NCBI GenBank assembly: GCA_964586675.1
Contig: CAZPHQ010000004.1
Location: forward strand, 78,796-142,795
Direction of reading: 5' to 3'
From: JADLGH01 sp964586675
GTDB lineage: Bacteria; Desulfobacterota_D; UBA1144; Nemesobacterales; UBA2774
Length of the DNA: 64,000 nucleotides
Shown: positions 33,098-42,307 of the stretch, one piece after another
Position numbering within the stretch: the stretch's first letter is position 1
How the letters are laid out: each line of letters begins with the position of its first letter
The notes under the pieces: model-generated
What the model was told of the DNA's origin: nothing
The model's input: only the letters and a program-made list of their open reading frames with translations
Database searches by the model: none
Position numbers and translations under genes: made by a program

Positions 33098-36000
33098 ATG
33101 AACATAGCCGAATACTCCATCAAGAAAAGCGTAATCACCATAACCCTCACGATAGTATGCATCTATCTCGGGTTCAAGTCCTTTCAGAGTCTGCCGCGCC
33201 TCGAAGACCCGGAATTCACTATAAAGGAAGCGATAATACTGACCCCCTACCCCGGCGCCACCGCGGCCGAGGTCGAGGAAGAGGTCACGAACGTCATAGA
33301 AAAAGCAGTCCAGGAGCTCGGCCAGCTGAAGCGAGTCGAATCGACGTCCTCCCGGGGCCTCTCGACCGTAAAGGCGGTAATAAAGGACGAGTACGACAAG
33401 AAAAGCCTCCCCCAGGTGTGGGACGAGCTCAGGCGGAAGGTGAACGACTACCAGTCGCAGCTCCCCCCCGGCGCGGGCCCGTCGCTCGTCAACGACGACT
33501 ACGGCGACGTCTACGGCGTCTACCTCGCGATAACCGGAGAGGGCTATACGTATGCCGAGCTCAAGGACTATGCCGACCTTCTCAAGCGCGAGCTTCTTCT
33601 CGTTAACGACGTCAAGAAAATTGTCCTCTATGGCGTCCAGCCCGAAGCCGTTTACGTCGAGATGTCGCGGACGAAGATGGCGGCGCTCGAGATTTCACAA
33701 TTCGATATCTACAACGCGCTCCGGGCGAAGAACCTGCCGTCTGATGCGGGCACGATAGACGTCGGGCAGGAATACTACCCTATAAACCCGACGGGCGAGT
33801 TCACGTCGGTCGACCAGTTCGGCGACCTTTTAATCAGCAGCCGCGGGGGCAACAGCCTCGTATATCTTAGAGACGTCGCCGACGTCAGAAAAGACTATAA
33901 AGACCCGCCCGGCAACATCCTCAGATACAACGGAAAGCCCGCGATCGGGCTCGCCATTTCGACAGTGCTCGGCGGCAACGTCGTCACCATGGGCGAGCAG
34001 ATAGACGAGAAGATAAACGAGCTTCAGCCGCTCGCCCCGCTCGGAATGGAGCTCGAGGTCATATCGCTCCAGTCTGAGTCCGTAACCCAGTCTATAAACG
34101 GTTTCGTCATAAACCTCGTGGAGGCGATTATTATAGTAGTTGTCGTCCTCCTCTTCGCTATGGGCCTGAGGAGCGGTCTTATAATCGGCGCGGTTCTCTT
34201 CATCACGATATGTGGCACGTTCGTTTTCATGGGAATGTGGAGCATCACTCTCGAAAGAATTTCCCTCGGCGCGCTCATCATAGCCCTCGGCATGCTTGTC
34301 GATAACGCGATAGTGGTCGTCGACGGTATGAAGATAAAAATGGAGCAGGGGGAGGACGCCACAAAGGCGGCCCGGGATATAGTCGGCCAGACTTCCATGC
34401 CCCTTTTGGGCGCGACAGTCGTGGCTGTCCTCGCGTTCGCCGCAATCGGAACGTCCAAAGACAGCACCGGCGAGTACTGCAGGAGCCTCTTTCAGGTCAT
34501 TCTCATATCGCTCATGTTCAGCTGGGTGACAGCCGTCACGATAACGCCGCTCATGTGCAAGTATTTCCTCAAGCAAAAGAGCTCCAAGGGCGACGAGCCG
34601 GCGAAAGACCCTTATGCAGGAAAGTTCTTTCAGGCTTACAAAAAGCTCCTCATCGCCGCAATAAGGTTACGCTACATAACCATCGGCGCGGTCGTCGGGC
34701 TTTTCATACTGTCTCTTATAGGATTCGGATTCATAAAGACAATGTTCTTCCCGACGGCGACGAGAGCGCAGTTCTTCGTCGAGTTTTACTTCCCCGAGGG
34801 TTACAGGATTCAGGACACGGCCAAAGAGCTCGAAAAGGCCGAGGAATATTTAAAGGGCATTGAGGGCGTAACCGACGTAACCAGCGAGATAGGCGGCGGC
34901 GATCCGAGATTCCTTCTGACATACGTGCCCGGTAAAGCTTCTTCCAGCTTTGCCGTGGTTCTGGCTTCGGTCGAGGAATATAACGTAATAGACAAGGTAA
35001 TCGACAAGACCCAGACCGACCTCGAAAACCTCCTCCCCAATGCAGTCGTGAATGCCCGAAAGTTCCTTCTCGGGCCGGGAGAGGGAGGCAAGATACAGTT
35101 AAGAATATACGGCTCCGACAGGACGGTGCTCCGTGAGCTCGCGGGAACAGTTAAGGACATACTGATATCCGATCCGCAGGCGAAGGCCGTCAGGGACGAA
35201 TGGAGAGAGAAGGTCAAGGTGGTAAGGCCCCAGCTCGAAGAGGCCCAGGCGAGCCAGCTCGGCATCTCGAGGCCCGACGTCTCGAAAACGTTCGAGGAAT
35301 CTTTCTCCGGAACGGCGACCGGCATTTATCGGGACAAGTCGACGTTCGAAGGCCAGCTTATTCCGATAATCGCGAGGGCCCCCGCGGACGAAAGACTGAA
35401 CCTGGATACGATACAGAGCCTTCAGGTCTGGAGCCCCGCTGCCGGGAGGATGATACCTGTAGGCCAGGTTATCTCCGGCATCAATACCGAAACGGAAGAC
35501 GCCAACATAGGCAGGCGCGACCGTATGACCATGATAAAGATTCACGCCGACCCGAGAACGGAGCTCCCGAGCGAGCTCCTGGCGCGCGTAAAGCCCGAGA
35601 TAGAGAAGGCGCTCAATGTGGACGTCGGAAAGGTCACAGGTCAGAGCTTCGGCCCGGAAGACGACCCGTTCAAGGATTTCACGCCCGACGCAATACCGAT
35701 AAAGGACTCCGACATGCTAGCGTTGAAGGGCATGCCGGGATACTACATCGCCTGGGGAGGCGAAGCCGAAGACTCCGCCCGCGCGAACGCAGGGCTCGCG
35801 ACGAAGCTCCCGATATTCTTCGGGATGATGGTGCTCGTGGTCGTGTTCCTTTTCAACTCGGTAAAGCAGCCGCTAATAATCTGGCTGACGGTCCCGCTTT
35901 CGATAATCGGGGTGACAGTCGGGCTCCTCCTCTTCAAGCAGCCGTTCGGGTTCATGGCGCTCCTCGGGCTCTTAAGCCTCTCAGGCATGCTAATCAAGAA

Positions 36001-36277
36001 CGCCATCGTCCTCATAGACCAGATAGACAGCGAAATCAAAACCGGAAAGGACAAATATCTGTCGGTAGTCGATTCAGGTGTGAGCAGGCTGAACCCCGTA
36101 ATGATGGCCGCGGCGACAACCATTCTCGGCATGATACCGCTCCTCCAGGACGCCTTCTTCGTATCGATGGCCGTAACCATCATGTTCGGGCTCTTGGTGG
36201 CGACGGTGCTCACGCTCGTGGTCGTGCCTGTTCTCTACACCATATTCTTCAAGATACCAAATCCGGCAAAAGGCTGA
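33098..36277 (+). CDS. RND-family efflux transporter, AcrB/CzcA-like permease
   Basis: A 1059-residue proton-driven pump with twelve expected membrane helices and two large periplasmic loops. The N-terminus (MNIAEYSIKKSVITITLTIV, then YPGATAAEVEEEVT) and the duplicated C-terminal half (GMLIKNAIVLIDQID) are typical. In helix 4, LGMLVDNAIVVVDG has Asp-Asn where AcrB has the Asp-Asp proton relay pair, a variation found in other HAE/HME subgroups. It ends a three-gene operon with adaptor and outer-membrane partner. Substrate is unknown. Confidence 0.95.
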   Translation: MNIAEYSIKKSVITITLTIVCIYLGFKSFQSLPRLEDPEFTIKEAIILTPYPGATAAEVEEEVTNVIEKAVQELGQLKRVESTSSRGLSTVKAVIKDEYDKKSLPQVWDELRRKVNDYQSQLPPGAGPSLVNDDYGDVYGVYLAITGEGYTYAELKDYADLLKRELLLVNDVKKIVLYGVQPEAVYVEMSRTKMAALEISQFDIYNALRAKNLPSDAGTIDVGQEYYPINPTGEFTSVDQFGDLLISSRGGNSLVYLRDVADVRKDYKDPPGNILRYNGKPAIGLAISTVLGGNVVTMGEQIDEKINELQPLAPLGMELEVISLQSESVTQSINGFVINLVEAIIIVVVVLLFAMGLRSGLIIGAVLFITICGTFVFMGMWSITLERISLGALIIALGMLVDNAIVVVDGMKIKMEQGEDATKAARDIVGQTSMPLLGATVVAVLAFAAIGTSKDSTGEYCRSLFQVILISLMFSWVTAVTITPLMCKYFLKQKSSKGDEPAKDPYAGKFFQAYKKLLIAAIRLRYITIGAVVGLFILSLIGFGFIKTMFFPTATRAQFFVEFYFPEGYRIQDTAKELEKAEEYLKGIEGVTDVTSEIGGGDPRFLLTYVPGKASSSFAVVLASVEEYNVIDKVIDKTQTDLENLLPNAVVNARKFLLGPGEGGKIQLRIYGSDRTVLRELAGTVKDILISDPQAKAVRDEWREKVKVVRPQLEEAQASQLGISRPDVSKTFEESFSGTATGIYRDKSTFEGQLIPIIARAPADERLNLDTIQSLQVWSPAAGRMIPVGQVISGINTETEDANIGRRDRMTMIKIHADPRTELPSELLARVKPEIEKALNVDVGKVTGQSFGPEDDPFKDFTPDAIPIKDSDMLALKGMPGYYIAWGGEAEDSARANAGLATKLPIFFGMMVLVVVFLFNSVKQPLIIWLTVPLSIIGVTVGLLLFKQPFGFMALLGLLSLSGMLIKNAIVLIDQIDSEIKTGKDKYLSVVDSGVSRLNPVMMAAATTILGMIPLLQDAFFVSMAVTIMFGLLVATVLTLVVVPVLYTIFFKIPNPAKG

Positions 36278-36373
36278 CGGCGCGACGGGTTCTCTCACGC
36301 GGGGATTCTCCGCGCTCAGGCTCTATTCGTGTGAAGCGTCCCCGGGCTGCCGGCTTTCACCGGCTGTCCGGAC

Positions 36374-36673
36374 CTAATCTTCCGGTTTGAACAGTCTCTC
36401 GTAGGAGGTATAAGGCCCGACAGGTATTACAGCCGCTATGTCGAGAAAGCCCTCTCTCACGAGCGGCAGCGCGTCGAGGGTCTTTTTAACATGTTCTAGG
36501 CTGTCCGATTCCAGCGTGAGCACGACACCTCTCCTGTCGAGACGGTGATTTATCGCGCGGAGAAAGCCCGATTTGTGAAGCCCCCAAACATAGCGCACCT
36601 CTTCGTGTACGAGCGAAGGATTCTCGTCGTACTTTATCCTGTCCGATAATTCCGCGATCGCGAAAAATTGCAT
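36374..36673 (-). CDS. Small YciI/muconolactone-isomerase-like protein
   Basis: The 99-residue protein (MQFFAIAELSD) has the beta-alpha-beta-beta-alpha-beta pattern of dimeric ferredoxin-like proteins such as YciI and muconolactone isomerase. Recognisable parts are the first strand, RYVWGLHKSGFLRAINHRLD and the C-terminal FLDIAAVIPVGPYTSYERLF. No catalytic residue can be named. It is alone on the minus strand behind the RND operon. Confidence 0.7.
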   Translation of the reverse strand: MQFFAIAELSDRIKYDENPSLVHEEVRYVWGLHKSGFLRAINHRLDRRGVVLTLESDSLEHVKKTLDALPLVREGFLDIAAVIPVGPYTSYERLFKPED

Positions 36674-36806
36674 GTCATCTCCTCCCAGTCTGGTTTTTAT
36701 TACAGCGCGCCTGCCGCATGAGAGCTCACTCCGCGCTTCTCCCGTTCTTCGTTATGAACACTGACGCCCCTCCAGAGGACTTTTTACATCCGGACAGCGC
36801 CGATTC

Positions 36807-37181
36807 TTATTTCTTCTTTTGCAGGACGCCCGGGTCGGCGCATACCGCCCACGCCCGCGCCATGATTTCGCCCGCGGTAGGGTTCAGGTTCGTGCATTCG
36901 ACGAGCCACGATGACTCGTCGGGCCGGGGGGCGTTTATGGTAAGCGCTGCCCTCCCTATCGTGTTCAGATATCCGGAGCACTCGCCTCCCCCGCCGATGA
37001 GACTCTTCCCTCTCGGGCACGCGCTCTTCACCGAAACGCCCTTGCCCGTGGCGGCTGAGACGACGTCCGACTCCTCGGCGACGAACGTAACCCCGTCCTG
37101 TGCCGCGGCGAAGTGTGATAAGCCTCCCGAAAGATATAACACTGTGGCTATGAAAACGGCCCCGAGAATATGGCGGTTCAT
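36807..37181 (-). CDS. Small secreted protein of unknown function
   Basis: A signal peptide (MNRHILGAVFIATVLYLSGG, cleavage near FAAAQ) precedes about 98 residues with four cysteines. The pattern SACPRGKSLIGGGGEC resembles small exported proteins with a CP-x-GK-x-x-x-GGG motif whose function is unknown. It ends with AWAVCADPG and lysines. A GGAGG site precedes the start. Confidence 0.6.
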   Translation of the reverse strand: MNRHILGAVFIATVLYLSGGLSHFAAAQDGVTFVAEESDVVSAATGKGVSVKSACPRGKSLIGGGGECSGYLNTIGRAALTINAPRPDESSWLVECTNLNPTAGEIMARAWAVCADPGVLQKKK

Positions 37182-37313
37182 GAAAGGACCTCCTTACTTA
37201 TATTGTTTAATACTCTATCACAGAATGGGGCCGGGAAATTATTAAAATCCCCGGCCCCCGCGAATCGTCCATAAACCATTAAGAAACCCGTTCATTCCGA
37301 AACAGCACCGGTG

Positions 37314-37319
37314 TATAAT
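37314..37319 (+). promoter_or_regulatory. Consensus -10 box before the DUF4124 gene
   Basis: A perfect TATAAT lies seven bases before the start codon at 37327, with no clear -35 element. Transcription would begin at or next to the ATG, so the message may be leaderless. Confidence 0.4.
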
Positions 37320-37326
37320 TAGTCCC

Positions 37327-37863
37327 ATGCTCCAGGTGATAAGAAGGACTTCGCTTCTCCGAATGCTGCCGGCCATATTTTTACTGACGCTCCTCCTCGC
37401 CGTATTCGAAGCACGGTCCCAGGAAGACGAAGGCGGAGAGGCGAGCGGGGAAGCGCAGCCGGCCCCCGAAGGCGGTGGAGCTCCGGTAGTAATCGAAGAA
37501 GAGCCCTACGAATATTACTACTGGCCCGACGAGGACCTCAACAACTTCGGGCTTTCTTCCATGGGCAAAGGGACGACGATGGGCCAGACTCCCCAGAGGA
37601 AGAGCAACCTCGAAGTGAATCCCCCCAAACCGAAGCCTTCCCCGGAACCGGATGATGAAGATGACGAAGAAACCCCGCCCGAGGGATCCCTCGACGCAGG
37701 TTCCGGCGCGGCGCCGGAAGTCGGTGCCGGGAGGCAAACCGGAGGCTCAGGGACCGCCTTTTACAGATGGGTGGACGATAAAGGCAACGTTCACTACACC
37801 AACAACCTCGGTGAAGTGCCACTCGAATATCAGCAGCAAATGTACCGGCAGGAAAATCCATGA
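37327..37863 (+). CDS. Exported acidic/proline-rich protein with C-terminal DUF4124
   Basis: The 178-residue product has a signal-like N-terminus (LLRMLPAIFLLTLLLAVFEA). A long low-complexity acidic and proline-rich middle contains EPYEYYYWPDEDLNN and PKPKPSPEPDDEDDEETPP. The DUF4124 unit is at the C-terminus (FYRWVDDKGNVHYTNNLGEV), the reverse of the usual N-terminal location. DUF4124 is thought to be a small periplasmic binding fold. It is the second DUF4124 protein in this window (see 13620). Function unknown. Confidence 0.72.
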   Translation: MLQVIRRTSLLRMLPAIFLLTLLLAVFEARSQEDEGGEASGEAQPAPEGGGAPVVIEEEPYEYYYWPDEDLNNFGLSSMGKGTTMGQTPQRKSNLEVNPPKPKPSPEPDDEDDEETPPEGSLDAGSGAAPEVGAGRQTGGSGTAFYRWVDDKGNVHYTNNLGEVPLEYQQQMYRQENP

Positions 37864-38003
37864 AAACCCCGGCTTTAACCTTTTAATCGTCCTCCGGATT
37901 GTATAAAATACGGCTGGGGTTCATCGAAGAGCCCTCCCCCGGGCAGTCACGCGGCTACCTGCCGGACCCTTTGAAAAATTCATTATAAAAAGGACGCGGC
38001 ATC

Positions 38004-39815
38004 ATGCGGATAAAAAAAGCTTTTCCACTCGTCGGGCTCACGATACTGGCTGTAATCGCCTTCGCTTCTTTTGCTCACGGGGCCGCTCCGTCATCCGAAG
38101 CCCTCGCATTTCCGACCCCGCTCGAAAGCTACAACGACTCGGGGCTCAGCAGTATTTCGGCAATACTCCTCGAACGTATAAAACAGGAGCCTTTCAACCT
38201 TGTAGCCACGCTTATTTTTTTGTGCGCCATCATACACACGTTCGTGGCGAGCAAATTCATGGGCATCGCCCACAGGCTGGAGCACGAGCACGAAGAAAAG
38301 ATCAAGCGCGGCGAAGCGCACGCAGACTCTGAAAGCATCGCCGCGAAAGCGTTTCACTTTCTGGGAGAGGTCGAAGTCGTGTTCGGCCTCTGGGCCGTGG
38401 TCCTTTTCGCGGCAATAATCATCAATTTCGGATGGTCCACCCTCGTAGGCTACGTTGGACACAAAGTCAATTTCACAGAAGCCGCGTTCGTCGTCGTCAT
38501 AATGACGCTCGCCGCGACGAGGCCTATACTCAGGCTCGCGGAGTCTTCGATGCTGAAAGTCGCCCAGCTCCTTGGGGGCTCGCTCGCCGCGCTCTGGTTT
38601 ACGATCCTGACGATCGGCCCGCTGCTCGGCTCGTTCATAACTGAGCCCGCCGCGATAACGATCTCGGCGCTCGTTCTATCCGAGAAATTCTATCACCTGA
38701 ATCCGGGCAACAGGCTCAAATACGCGACGCTCGGGCTCCTTTTCGTCAACATTTCCGTCGGCGGCACGCTGACCCATTTCGCTGCCCCGCCCGTGCTTAT
38801 GGTGTCCGCGCCATGGAACTGGGGGACAGGCTTCATGCTCGCCAACTTCGGATGGAAGGCGTTCGCCGGCATTCTCGTCGCGAACGGCCTCTATTTCTTA
38901 TATTTCCGGAAGGAGCTGGCGCGGCTCCAGGAGAAATTCGCGATCCGGAGCCTGATGGACGAAATAGACAAAAAGTACGTCACGAAGGACTTTGTCGAGG
39001 AAGAGTTCGACAAAATAGCGGCGGACGCCACGGCCGAGTACAGGCTGGTGGAGTCGCTCAGGGAGAAAACGGAGCAGGTCCTAGCTGTGATACGTCACAG
39101 GATGGAAACCGAGGTGCTGCCGAAGCTCAAGGCAAAGGGAATAAGCGAGAGCCTTATAAAAGAGGCCTTCGAAAATCGCCTCGAAGATATAAGGCTTATA
39201 AGGCTAAGGAAATACCTCCCCGGGCTTCTGCCGGAGGATGAGCGGCCCGAATTCAGGGACCCGGACTGGGACAAGCGTGAAGACCCGGTTCCCGTCTGGA
39301 TAACGGTCGTCCATTTACTCTTCATGGGATGGACGATTCTAAACGCCCACAACACGGCCCTTTTCATACTCGGGCTTCTCTTCTTCCTCGGCTTCGCGCA
39401 GATAACTTCCGCCTATCAGAACAGGGTGAACCTCCAGCCGCCGCTCCTCGTAGGGTTCTTTCTTGCCGGCCTCGTCATTCACGGCGGCCTTCAGGGCTGG
39501 TGGATAGCCCCCGTTCTCGGGGCGCTCGGCGAGGTGCCGCTCATGCTCACGGCGACAGTGCTCACAGCCTTTAACGACAACGCCGCGATAACGTATCTCA
39601 GCACCCTCGTGCCGAATTTCACCGACGGGCTCAAATACGCCGTGGTCGCCGGCGCCGTTACAGGAGGCGGCCTCACGGTTATCGCCAACGCCCCCAACCC
39701 GGCCGGGCAGTCGATACTCAAGAGACACTTCGGGAACGCCGTATCCCCCCTCGGCCTTTTCCTGGCTGCGCTCCTGCCGACGATAATTATGCTTCTATGT
39801 TTCCTTTATCTTTAG
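38004..39815 (+). CDS. Putative Na+/H+ antiporter (PF07399 type)
   Basis: A 603-residue polytopic membrane protein with an N-terminal signal-like helix. It matches the putative Na+/H+ antiporter family PF07399, related to the ion-transporter superfamily of NhaD-type carriers. Conserved stretches include LGSFITEPAAITISALVLSE in the first half and LTAFNDNAAITYLSTLVPNF plus GGLTVIANAPNPAGQSILKR in the second, which form the two inverted discontinuous-helix repeats. Between them (about 310-420) is a charged cytoplasmic helical segment. Single gene, 140 bases after the DUF4124 gene. Confidence 0.87.
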   Translation: MRIKKAFPLVGLTILAVIAFASFAHGAAPSSEALAFPTPLESYNDSGLSSISAILLERIKQEPFNLVATLIFLCAIIHTFVASKFMGIAHRLEHEHEEKIKRGEAHADSESIAAKAFHFLGEVEVVFGLWAVVLFAAIIINFGWSTLVGYVGHKVNFTEAAFVVVIMTLAATRPILRLAESSMLKVAQLLGGSLAALWFTILTIGPLLGSFITEPAAITISALVLSEKFYHLNPGNRLKYATLGLLFVNISVGGTLTHFAAPPVLMVSAPWNWGTGFMLANFGWKAFAGILVANGLYFLYFRKELARLQEKFAIRSLMDEIDKKYVTKDFVEEEFDKIAADATAEYRLVESLREKTEQVLAVIRHRMETEVLPKLKAKGISESLIKEAFENRLEDIRLIRLRKYLPGLLPEDERPEFRDPDWDKREDPVPVWITVVHLLFMGWTILNAHNTALFILGLLFFLGFAQITSAYQNRVNLQPPLLVGFFLAGLVIHGGLQGWWIAPVLGALGEVPLMLTATVLTAFNDNAAITYLSTLVPNFTDGLKYAVVAGAVTGGGLTVIANAPNPAGQSILKRHFGNAVSPLGLFLAALLPTIIMLLCFLYL

Positions 39816-39907
39816 AGACCGTGATACGGCGGCAATGGAGCTCCGCCAGTTTGAATTTTATTAGAGGAATAAATCCGGTATAACTCGTGGAGATAGACTG
39901 ACCGGAG

Positions 39908-41011
39908 TTACCTGGCCCACCTTCTTCTTTCTGGCACTGCGAGCACCGGGCAATGGCTTCCCCGGAGGACCTGCTCGGTGGTATTCCCCCTGAGCGCATC
40001 GAGAAAACCCTGGTGACCCTGCGTACCCATAACAATAAGGTCGGCGGGTATTTCGGAAGCTACCTTTAGAATGGTCTCGACGGCGTTCCCCTGGAGCGTG
40101 AGGTGTTTCCATTCCCAGGAATCCTTGTCGGGATGCTTGATTTCCGGAAGACGCGAAGGGTCGCCCACGAAGAGAAGCGTAAAGACGCAGGAGCCGTTTC
40201 CGAGGAGGCTCGCGAACTTCATCGCGGCGTTGACAGCCAGGTGCGGGTCCGGGTCCACGTCGACCGGGACGAGAATATTTTTCAAAGTCACGGAACCGTC
40301 CGCCTGCGAAACGAAGCCCACGTCCGCCTTCTTTAAAAAGAGGGTCATACCGCCCGATTCCCTCGAAACCTTTTCGGCCACCGACTTGTGGACGAGCCTG
40401 TCGATGCCGCTCCGTCCGTGGGTGGCGATTACAGTGATGTCAGACGGGTAAGACTTCAGGTAATTTAAGATGGAGCTTACAGGGTCGCTGTGAACCCCTA
40501 TGACCTTGCTGTATGCAAAGCCCATCCTGGCTATGTCTTCTTCAGGGTTTTCCGCGGAGATCACGTTCCATTTAATGAGGGTATCCCTTATCTTCGGGAA
40601 TTCCGGCAAGACGTTCCGGTCTTTGTCTGGGGATACGTGGAACAGGTTGAGCCTGGCGTTGGCCAGGACTGCGATCTTCAGCGCGTGCGCGAAAGCGGCG
40701 TCGCTCTCGTGAGAAAAATCCGTCGGGTGAAAGACGCTTCCGAGGAGGCTCGGTTTGCCCTTGGCCTTCTGCCCGCCGTTCGCCGAGACGTGATTATTCC
40801 TTGCCTCGAGAAGCGCTCTCAGAGTGCCGTAGGCCTCGTTAATCTCCTTTATCTTGGTCTCGGCGCGCTCCTTTAACCTTTCGTTGTTCTCGTACTTGTC
40901 CGGATGCCAGACCTGCACGAGATCCCTGTAGGCGCTTTTCAGCTGATCGTCCGAGAAATCATTACCGAGATCGAAGAGCTCGAGTAACTTCCCGATATTT
41001 TTGCTGCTCAT
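39908..41011 (-). CDS. Fusion of a DnaJ-type J-domain with two universal stress protein domains
   Basis: The 367-residue protein starts with a J-domain (residues about 8-70) with the Hsp70-contacting HPD at residues 36-38 (VQVWHPDKY). Two UspA domains follow, about 88-225 (starts VFHPTDFSHESDAAFAHAL) and 240-365. Both retain nucleotide-loop-like sequences (ATHGRSGIDRLVHKSVAEKV and MGTQGHQGFLDALRGNTTEQ). Tandem UspA is common, but a J-domain in front is rare. It may bring a stress protein to DnaK. Opposite strand to the antiporter. Confidence 0.87.
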   Translation of the reverse strand: MSSKNIGKLLELFDLGNDFSDDQLKSAYRDLVQVWHPDKYENNERLKERAETKIKEINEAYGTLRALLEARNNHVSANGGQKAKGKPSLLGSVFHPTDFSHESDAAFAHALKIAVLANARLNLFHVSPDKDRNVLPEFPKIRDTLIKWNVISAENPEEDIARMGFAYSKVIGVHSDPVSSILNYLKSYPSDITVIATHGRSGIDRLVHKSVAEKVSRESGGMTLFLKKADVGFVSQADGSVTLKNILVPVDVDPDPHLAVNAAMKFASLLGNGSCVFTLLFVGDPSRLPEIKHPDKDSWEWKHLTLQGNAVETILKVASEIPADLIVMGTQGHQGFLDALRGNTTEQVLRGSHCPVLAVPERRRWAR

Positions 41012-41024
41012 TCGGTTAAGAATA

Positions 41025-41402
41025 TCAGTTCAGAACGTTATACCCTCTTCCTGCCATGCAGTTGCGGTATATCTGTTCGAACCCCTTTTCCGAATCATAT
41101 ACCCCTTTCGCTCCGCCCGCAAGACCCCCGATTACGGCTCCGTACGCAAGGCCGGAAACCGTGCTTCCCGCTATGGTTCCGAGCAGCGCGCCCGTACCCG
41201 TGCCGACCGCTCCGCCGATTACAGTATCCTTCGCGGTATTCTTCCATCCCGGGGCTCCCTGCTGGGCTATAGCCTTGCATTCGGCCTGGTCGCGGTAGTA
41301 GGCGTCCTCGTTGCCTACGCTTCTCGGGTCGACTACGGGATTATAGGTTTGACATCCCGCCAGAAGTGTTACAAACGCCAGCAAAAAGAATACTTTTTTC
41401 AA
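41025..41402 (-). CDS. Glycine-zipper lipoprotein
   Basis: TTG-started frame (GGGAGG eight bases upstream) for 125 residues. A lipoprotein signal ends LLAGC with Cys17. The central part has a glycine-zipper pattern (GGAVGTGTGALLGTIAGSTV and AYGAVIGGLAGG), a membrane-inserting element common in outer-membrane lipoproteins such as OsmB/SlyB. A C-terminal cysteine near NCMAGRG and earlier QAECK could form a disulfide. Role unknown. Confidence 0.8.
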   Translation of the reverse strand: MKKVFFLLAFVTLLAGCQTYNPVVDPRSVGNEDAYYRDQAECKAIAQQGAPGWKNTAKDTVIGGAVGTGTGALLGTIAGSTVSGLAYGAVIGGLAGGAKGVYDSEKGFEQIYRNCMAGRGYNVLN

Positions 41403-41458
41403 TTTTATTGCCTCCCTGTCTATTTTAAAAATCTACTATACACGAATAAATATAACCG

Positions 41459-42127
41459 CTAATTCTTCACTTCCCGAGAAGTTTCTACGAGGTCGTCGCC
41501 TATCGGTTCGCCGAGCCGATACCCGACGAGCGGGGTGTATTCGCCGAGCTTGAAGTCCCTCACTGTAAGAACGCATTCGCTGACGCCGCCGGCCGGGTAG
41601 CAGGAGAAGGAGAGATTCGCGCCCGCGATGTCGTTTGAGTCTTTATCGACGGCCACGGACGGTATCAGGCCGAAATTGTGAACGTCGAATCCGCCCTTGT
41701 CGTTCCTGGACGCGCGGAAAAGGCCGACGAACTCCGCCTCTTCGGTGGTGCGGGGGGCCGAGCCGGTCTCCTCGACGACCATCTTCCTCGTCTCCTCGTA
41801 TATGACCGGGTAATTGCCTATCGAATTTATCCTGTCGAGTATGTTCAGGGTCACCTTCTGAACCTCCGCGCCCGCCTTCGTCTTCGTGATTATCATCGTC
41901 GTGGGTATGTCGAAGTCGCCGCCGCCGAGGTCGACCGGCTGGCCGAAGGTCCTCTCTTTCGTGATCGTGACGCCGTCTTCCTCTCTCGTGGAAACGAGCG
42001 TCTTTCCGGCGAGAAGGCTCGTGTAAAGCTGCCTGAACTCCGCCGTTGTTATGTCCTTTTCGGCCGCGCCCGCAGCGCCCGCGAAAAAGATAAAAGCTAC
42101 GTATAAAACGCCGAGGGTCTTAAACAT
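41459..42127 (-). CDS. Exported protein of unknown function
   Basis: 222 residues with a signal peptide (MFKTLGVLYVAFIFFAGAAG). No family recognised. The mature part is beta-rich with AEKDITTAEFRQLYTSLLAGK, an FDIPTTMIITKTKAGAEVQK stretch and a late cysteine pair (FSCYPAGGVSECVLTV). A promoter-like TTGAAT-17-TAGACT lies upstream (42178-42206). It may be a periplasmic or surface protein. Confidence 0.6.
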   Translation of the reverse strand: MFKTLGVLYVAFIFFAGAAGAAEKDITTAEFRQLYTSLLAGKTLVSTREEDGVTITKERTFGQPVDLGGGDFDIPTTMIITKTKAGAEVQKVTLNILDRINSIGNYPVIYEETRKMVVEETGSAPRTTEEAEFVGLFRASRNDKGGFDVHNFGLIPSVAVDKDSNDIAGANLSFSCYPAGGVSECVLTVRDFKLGEYTPLVGYRLGEPIGDDLVETSREVKN

Positions 42128-42177
42128 TACTGCCTCCTTACAAGGTGGATTTATCCCCCCTCATTCCGCTGAAAACC

Positions 42178-42206
42178 AGTCTAACCCTAAAAAAATTTCA
42201 ATTCAA
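42178..42206 (-). promoter_or_regulatory. Candidate sigma-70 promoter of the exported-protein gene
   Basis: On the minus strand TTGAAT (42201-42206) and TAGACT (42178-42183) are separated by 17 bases; each box has four of six matches. The gene starts 51 bases downstream. Confidence 0.45.
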
Positions 42207-42307
42207 GTTATGTGAATACTGGGGGCGGAGGCTTCATAAGCCGCCGTGGAGAATGGATAATATTGCTACGTGATTTAAACCTGGAGCGAAGGCGGCGGGC
42301 CGGGCCG

